A stretch of 64,000 nt of DNA from Diadema setosum (Eukaryota > Echinodermata > Echinoidea > Diadematoida > Diadematidae), in the NCBI GenBank assembly GCA_033980235.1, contig CM067067.1:29751451-29815450 (forward strand). The letters are read 5' to 3'. The notes under the pieces were generated by a model, which was given only the letters and a program-made list of their open reading frames with translations, was not told the DNA's origin and searched no databases. Positions within the stretch are counted from its first letter, which is position 1. Each line of letters starts with the position of its first letter. Positions 58,620 through 64,000 of the stretch are shown one piece after another. A program made the position numbers and the translations under genes.

Positions 58620-59070
58620 ATCATTGATGGCCGAACTACTAATTAATGCAACCTCAACGCAAACTGCAAAGAAGGTCGGTCTCACCCATAGCGCCCCTGC
58701 TCCAAGACACCGAACGATAGGGTCTATCCTATATAATATCGATTACAAATATCGGAAAATGACACCCCGAAATGCTAATTAGTGCAAACTCAACGCAAAC
58801 TGCATGCAAGACACACCGCTATCCTAGGAGAAATCCACATAAATCGATTCTATATTTCGGAAAATGACACCCCGAAATACTGGCGTAATTAATGCAAACT
58901 CCAAAACCCAACGTTATCCCATGTGAAACTGACCTAAATCGATTACAAATATCGGAAAATGACACCCCGAAATCTTAATTAGTGCAAACTCAAAGATACA
59001 ATGTTACCCTGTGTAAAAACGACCTAATTCGATTACACATGTAAAAAATAACACCCCAAAATATAAAACA
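58620..59070 (+). repeat. ~87-104 bp tandem repeat (AAAATGACACCCCGAAAT)
   Basis: AAAATGACACCCCGAAAT or close recurs at 58757, 58861 and 58956 and, degenerate, near 59043. Each is followed by TTAATTAGTGCAAACTC-like sequence and preceded by GATTACAAATATCGG-like sequence. Confidence 0.8.
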
Positions 59071-59460
59071 AAATGTAGCCTATTGACAACCTAGGTCTCA
59101 CGGAAAGTTGGAACAATCAAGCATCAAATCTCACTCTAGCAGAAGCAAAAGTTTAGTTAGCGGCAGATTAAATTACATTAATAAGGAAGAGTGGCGCATA
59201 CGTTAAGAATGATGTAGAAGAAATTTTAATCCCCAATGTTTGCACTATCGAATTTTGAACCAGGAGCTTCTTTTTATGAAATTCCTCGAGCACTTGAATG
59301 TTTCGTAAGGAAATTTTCATGCAAATTCCGTTGTGCTAATCACAAATCTCAACTGTTTCTAGAAGATATAATCAATTCACTTCAATTCAATTCAATTCAT
59401 TTTAATCGTTCAATAAAAAAAAAAAACATAACATGAAATTCAGTGCGGGATTTTAACATA

Positions 59461-59475
59461 TTATATATATATAAA

Positions 59476-59551
<76 letters not shown>

Positions 59552-59563
59552 GAGGGAGAGAGA
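59461..59563 (+). repeat. (TA)n(GA)n compound microsatellite
   Basis: An AT run to about 59506 is followed directly by a GA run to 59563. Confidence 0.95.
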
Positions 59564-59953
59564 ACACGAAATTGTACATGATAAATGATAAATAACTGAA
59601 CATGCATGCGAATCAAACTGAAAAGAACAATCGTATGAAAGCGTGGCATAAAGTGAAACACCGACTCAATTGGCATGATGTTAAAAACTCCACAAACCCT
59701 GCCTGTTGCGTTCCCATCAGTCTCACCCCACCCCCCATGTCAGCTCGCGATAAACTGAAACAACTCAAACCAACTCGCCCTAAAATACAACACAACAAGC
59801 AAATTAACACATAAGAAAACAATATCAGTGATTATATCATCATCTACATTTCTTTATATATTCCACCATTGTATTGCACATAATCTCTTTACAATACTGA
59901 GATATACAAGATAACAAATATATTGTAATTATGCGTCGATTTGCCCCCCAAAA

Positions 59954-59957
<4 letters not shown>

Positions 59958-60004
<47 letters not shown>

Positions 60005-60016
60005 ATATATATAAAG
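59958..60016 (+). repeat. (AT)n microsatellite
   Basis: About 20 AT units and a short continuation. Confidence 0.95.
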
Positions 60017-60582
60017 GGAGGATTAACGGTAGAGAAAAGAAAGAAAAATAAGCATGGAAAAGGAAGCGGAGGTATAGCAGCTCATGAATAACATAATCAT
60101 ATCAAACATCATCAGCTATAATACATCATAAATCTAAAAACTGTAAATTCCCAAGATGGTGATCCCATGCAGGTGATGATGATAATGACCCGTCTATGGC
60201 AATGACTGTAAATATGACAATGACTGTAAAAATGACAATGATTATGATGGTGAAGCTGATAATGAAGGTGGCAATAATGTTGTCGTTCAGATGATAATGA
60301 TGGTGATTAAAAACAAGCAAACATGGGATCTTCAGTGCAGTTTCACTGCTTTACAATACCGCCCCAACCCGACAACTTTCCAAACCATAAATCACCGCAA
60401 ATTTGTCCCCTATCTATCACAATTATTCGTCCATTTGAAAGCCCAAGACTCCACCAAAAGACCCGCTCATCACAGAAACAATTCCGACACACTCCTGCTG
60501 ACCCCTACCCCCCCCCCCCCTCCCTCAAATTACTCAATGACAGTCCACGTGAAAACAGTGGAAACAGTTAAACACAAAATTA

Positions 60583-60825
60583 TCAGATAACGGACGAGCA
60601 GGCCTCTGGTAGCCCATTAAAGGGGGCAACCTCATGGGCGGCCTCGGGTAGTTCAGCTACTAATGAGTTAACGGGTATACTATTGAAAAGTCTAATTGCA
60701 AATGGAATGAAAAAAAAAAATCGGATATCGTTTCTCTTGCATTTTGCAGACTGCTGTCGTTTACCAGATCTCGACCGACAGAAACATTGATGAAGGAGGT
60801 GTTGGGGGTCCCTCAAGATATTCAC
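60583..60825 (-). pseudogene. Possible LINE reverse-transcriptase C-terminal fragment
   Basis: The - strand frame contains RDPQHLLHQCFCRSRSGKR then IPFAIRLFNSIPVNSLVAE. A Cys/Arg-rich stretch followed by 'FIPxAIRLxNSxP' is typical of the C-terminal end of non-LTR retrotransposon ORF2 proteins. Only ~80 residues are open and no catalytic motif is present, so this would be a relic. Uncertain. Confidence 0.35.
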
Positions 60826-61139
60826 TACTTTCCTAAGAATTTTCCTTTAATTTCTAGGAATCAAATTCCTATAGAAATTGAAGATTTTTTCCCATTGCGA
60901 TGAGAATAAAAGTGGTGATGAATTTCATTACCTTTTCATTGCAGCCACCTAGTGAACATCGAAAGAAATACTGAATAAGATATCACAGGAAATACCCCCA
61001 AAAGAAGGTGAATCAATTATTTATTGTGAAAAGAGGGCAGTCATTTCTAGTTAAATCAAGTTTTGTAGTCATATAAATAAATGACACATGTTTAGATGAC
61101 TATAGTATTTTGTCCTTTTCTTAATTACTGCATAAGCCT

Positions 61140-61630
61140 TTTTCCAGGCCGTGACTTCTTTATCTATAACGTGTCTTTTCACTCTCCCCCTCTTTTTCTT
61201 CATTTCTCCACCTCTCGCTCTCATCTCCATTTTCCTTCATTCTTTGTTCACTTGCCATATCCATATATTTCCGTACGTCGAGCTTTAGGTTTCATTTTAT
61301 TTTCCCGTTGTTTTTCTCAACTAATGTGACTCGTATTTCTTTCATTCTAAATTTGTACAGCTGTGCTCATGTCATCAGTTTTGGGTCCTTCTCACTGTCC
61401 CCCTCCCTTATATTTCCCCCTGCCATATTTTCCTTCTTTTTTTTTTTTTTCTCTCTCTCTTTTTTTTTTGGGGGGGGGGGTTCCCTGTATCGTGTATTAA
61501 TAGATCTGTATTTATCATATTTCTGTACATTTTCTTTGTTCTTTTTATCAATCGTATTTCACTTTCGTTTACTTTATCATAGTTATTTTGTATATTTTCA
61601 AAGTTACTTGCAACTCTGTTTGCATTATTG
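61140..61630 (+). repeat. Pyrimidine-rich tract
   Basis: A strand-asymmetric C/T-rich stretch similar in composition to 2950-3830, with a T run into a G run at about 61461-61480. The open frames here reflect composition. Confidence 0.6.
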
Positions 61631-62964
61631 AATTGATAACGTCCGATACCCAGAATATGGGTTGTTGAGTGAAGTAAAATTTTAACTTTCCATTAATCAC
61701 AGCACAGCAAACACTTGCAAGGAAGGTGTCGATCGATTAACAGGTTCTGAAATACAAACTCCTGAACGCAGTTAGTCGTAAAATATGTTTCCCACAAATT
61801 ACTGACAATCACTGTACCGAAACAATCAAAATCACATTAGCTATATTAATAGGTGCCTTTGCATGTTAGTACTTCCATCAATGTTTGTTCACAACAGGTA
61901 AAACTAAACAAATTTATATGCACCTTATTTGACACATCGACAGTCTATCATTTATTTAAGAGACAATAATAAGAGGAATAAAATATCACAACAATGTTAT
62001 GTTTGTCACTCCCCTCTTCATCTCTTCTTTTCCTTCTAAACTCAACTTGTCTCATCTATTCCTTCTGTTTCTTATCCTTCCATCACATTTTCTCTTATCA
62101 AACGGGGCTTTAGTTTCAGTTGTTATTGTTATTGGGGGGGGGGGGGTTAAATACCATTGTGGTATCAATACTTTGTTGTAGTTGTTGTACACGTAATAGA
62201 TATTCTTTTTTTATGTATTGCAAGCCAATCAGTATCATTTTCATCTAAACCAAGACATTCTTCCCACTTATTTTTAACCTTGTTCTGAGACAAATAATCT
62301 GTATTTCGTAATAAAAAAATATGCATGTTTAGGTACTTTGGGTTTTCTAACCAACTCAGAAACAATGTTATCAAATATATTTTCATTGACGTCATGCTCA
62401 TCTGTAAACCAATCCAAAAACAAACCATTCATCAGGGAATTGTACTTGCCCCGATCCGTTATAGCATGGATCCATGGTTATAGGGATGTCATATTCTAAT
62501 TAATGTAGTAGATATTGTGTTTCTCAATATTCTTGATTTCAGTCAATTAAAGCAATGATATCAGGGCCATCGATCCGTTTCAATGATGCTGATGGGGAAG
62601 GGAAGTAGTATTAGTATGTCTCGGTGTCATAACTTGTGGGAACAATAGAATATGAAATATGAATATGAAAATGATAGATAAGTTATGAAACATTAATATA
62701 GGATACATGAAAAAGAAACTACGAATATAAATAAGGAATGAAAAAAAAATAACGTAATAGACGTATTGATGAGAGAAAGGAGTAATGAATGACGTCACTA
62801 ATTTTGATATTCATAATGACGTTAGGAGCTTCACTCATTTCCATAAATGACGTCATAGGTTGCATTAAGGTGATATCGGAGAACCCTCTTGGGCATCGGG
62901 AATCGGCAATCTTGCTCTGCAGAGTATGACGTCATTTTTGGGGGCTCACACTCTTTTTTGGGGC
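61631..62964. other. Intergenic, nothing recognised
   Basis: AT-rich sequence with a G12 run at about 62134-62145 and no supported gene. Confidence 0.45.
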
Positions 62965-64000
62965 ACACCCCCTGGGTGTGGCACACTCTAGCTCTGCACC
63001 CCACCCCTGGGTGTGGCACACTCTAGCTCTGCACCCCACCTCCTGGGTGTGGCACACTGAAGTTGAAAGATGTTTTCATTGCAACTGATTGACAAATTGC
63101 CCTACATCGACGTAAATAAGCACTGAATTGATCAGTGTTTTAGTAGTAGCCATGATAAAAAATCATGGGCGTACATACTCGGGCAGGATTCGAACCCACG
63201 ACCTCTTGATCACCGGACAGGCGTCATCTCCACTAAACAACCGAGCTTTCGCCCGACAGCAAGTGTTGGTTCTAATCCTTATAGCATGCAGCGGGTATTG
63301 CTTTGTTATTCAATTTTTTTTTAATGACTCTGCACCCCACCCCCTGGGTGTGACACACTCCAGCTCTGCACCCCACCCCCTGGGTGTGGCACACTCCTGT
63401 TCTGCACCCCACCCCCTGGGTGTGGCACACTCCTGCTCTGCACCCCACCCCCTGGGTGTGGCACACTCTAGCTCTGCACCCCACCCCTGGGTGTGGCACA
63501 CTCTAGCTCTGCACCCCACCTCCTGGGTGTGGCACACTCTAAACTCTGCACCCCACCCAATGGGTGTGACACACTCCAGCTCTGCACCCCACCCCCTGGG
63601 TGTGGCACACTCCTGCTCTGCACCCCACCCCCTGGGTGTGGCACACTCCTGCTCTGCACCCCACCTCCTGGGTGTGGCACACTCTAGCTCTGCACCCCAC
63701 CTCCTGGGTGTGGCACACTCTAAACTCTGCACCCCACCCAATGGGTGTGACACACTCCAGCTCTGCACCCCACCCCCTGGGTGTGGCACACTCCTGCTCT
63801 GCACCCCACCCCCTGGGTGTGGCACACTCCTGCTCTGCACCCCACCTCCTGGGTGTGGCACACTCTAGCTCTGCACCCCATACCCCTGGGTGTGGCACAC
63901 TCTAGCTCTGCACCCCACCCCCTGGGTGTGGCACACTCTAGCTCTGCACCCCGCCCCCTGGGTGTGGCACACTCTAACTCTGCATCCCACACCCTGGGTG
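62965..64000 (+). repeat. 36 bp minisatellite, interrupted by a SINE
   Basis: Unit CTCTGCACCCCACCCCCTGG plus GTGTGGCACACTCTAG, repeated about three times at 62965-63060 and about 18 times from 63327 to the window end. A five-unit higher-order block of 181 bp repeats (63540 to 63720, then 63721 to ~63900), marked by a TAAACTCTGC variant. Because 36 is divisible by 3, open frames run through on both strands and encode 12-residue repeats. They are not evidence of a gene. Confidence 0.92.
63072..63300 (-). mobile_element. tRNA-derived SINE (copy 2)
   Basis: The reverse strand matches 27663-27936: the ACCCGCTGCATGCTATAAGG start, GTTGTTTAGTGG A box, GGTTCGAATCC B box, and an end of GTAGGGCAATTTGTCAATCA plus GTTGCAATGAAAAC. 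It lacks the extra inverted left end of copy 1 and is inserted in the minisatellite. Confidence 0.75.

Noticed and set aside
63128..63868. 246-codon open frame encoding repeats such as APHPLGVAHS
   Set aside because: It runs through a SINE into a 36 bp minisatellite. Similar frames exist on both strands only because the unit is stop-free and divisible by three.

Overview
This is a 64 kb piece of an animal nuclear genome with two intron-rich protein genes lying tail to tail, surrounded and invaded by many short transposable elements. The genes, the GT/AG introns of 0.3 to 5 kb, the AT-rich background and the repeat families all fit a marine deuterostome invertebrate. The repeats include pearl/HINE-like elements with internal tandem arrays, 'GGGCCCGTTTCATAAA' foldback MITEs and tRNA-derived SINEs. 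An echinoderm, probably a sea urchin, is my best guess; I cannot prove the species from sequence alone.

Layout. Positions 1-7.1 kb hold mostly repeats: a dispersed ~0.7 kb repeat, a pyrimidine-rich tract split by a MITE, and an AGGTCA-rich HINE-like element. From 7,130 to 19,498 on the + strand are nine exons encoding the C-terminal ~316 residues of CEP70, a centrosomal/ciliary coiled-coil protein. Its large last intron holds an X-box-bearing HINE-like element and a 2.86 kb inverted-repeat element. Positions 19.5-26.6 kb are a gene-free intergenic stretch with MITE relics. From 50,208 down to 26,580 on the - strand is a complete USP8 (UBPY) gene with 18 coding exons and 1,187 codons plus stop. 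I could join every exon with matching phase, from the initiator Met to the stop. Positions 50.3-64 kb lie upstream of USP8: MITEs, a CpG-dense segment near 58 kb that could hold the USP8 promoter, decamer and ~95 bp tandem repeats, simple repeats, a possible LINE fragment, and a 36 bp minisatellite that runs off the right edge.

The USP8 model is the strongest result. It has the N-terminal dimerisation domain, an inactive rhodanese domain, three STAM-type SH3-binding motifs, a coiled coil, a WW domain, a 14-3-3-type RSxSSP motif and a full USP catalytic domain with Cys, His and Asp and a zinc ribbon. The WW domain keeps both signature tryptophans, unlike the degenerate WW-like region of human USP8.

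The most unusual non-genic signal is the pair of HINE-like families. Each is built from ~145-170 bp tandem units, and each unit carries a transcription-factor-like motif. One family has a palindromic X-box (GTTGCCATGGTAAC). The other has AGGTCA direct repeats, mostly DR1. One copy of each family lies in or upstream of CEP70 and one in an intron of USP8.
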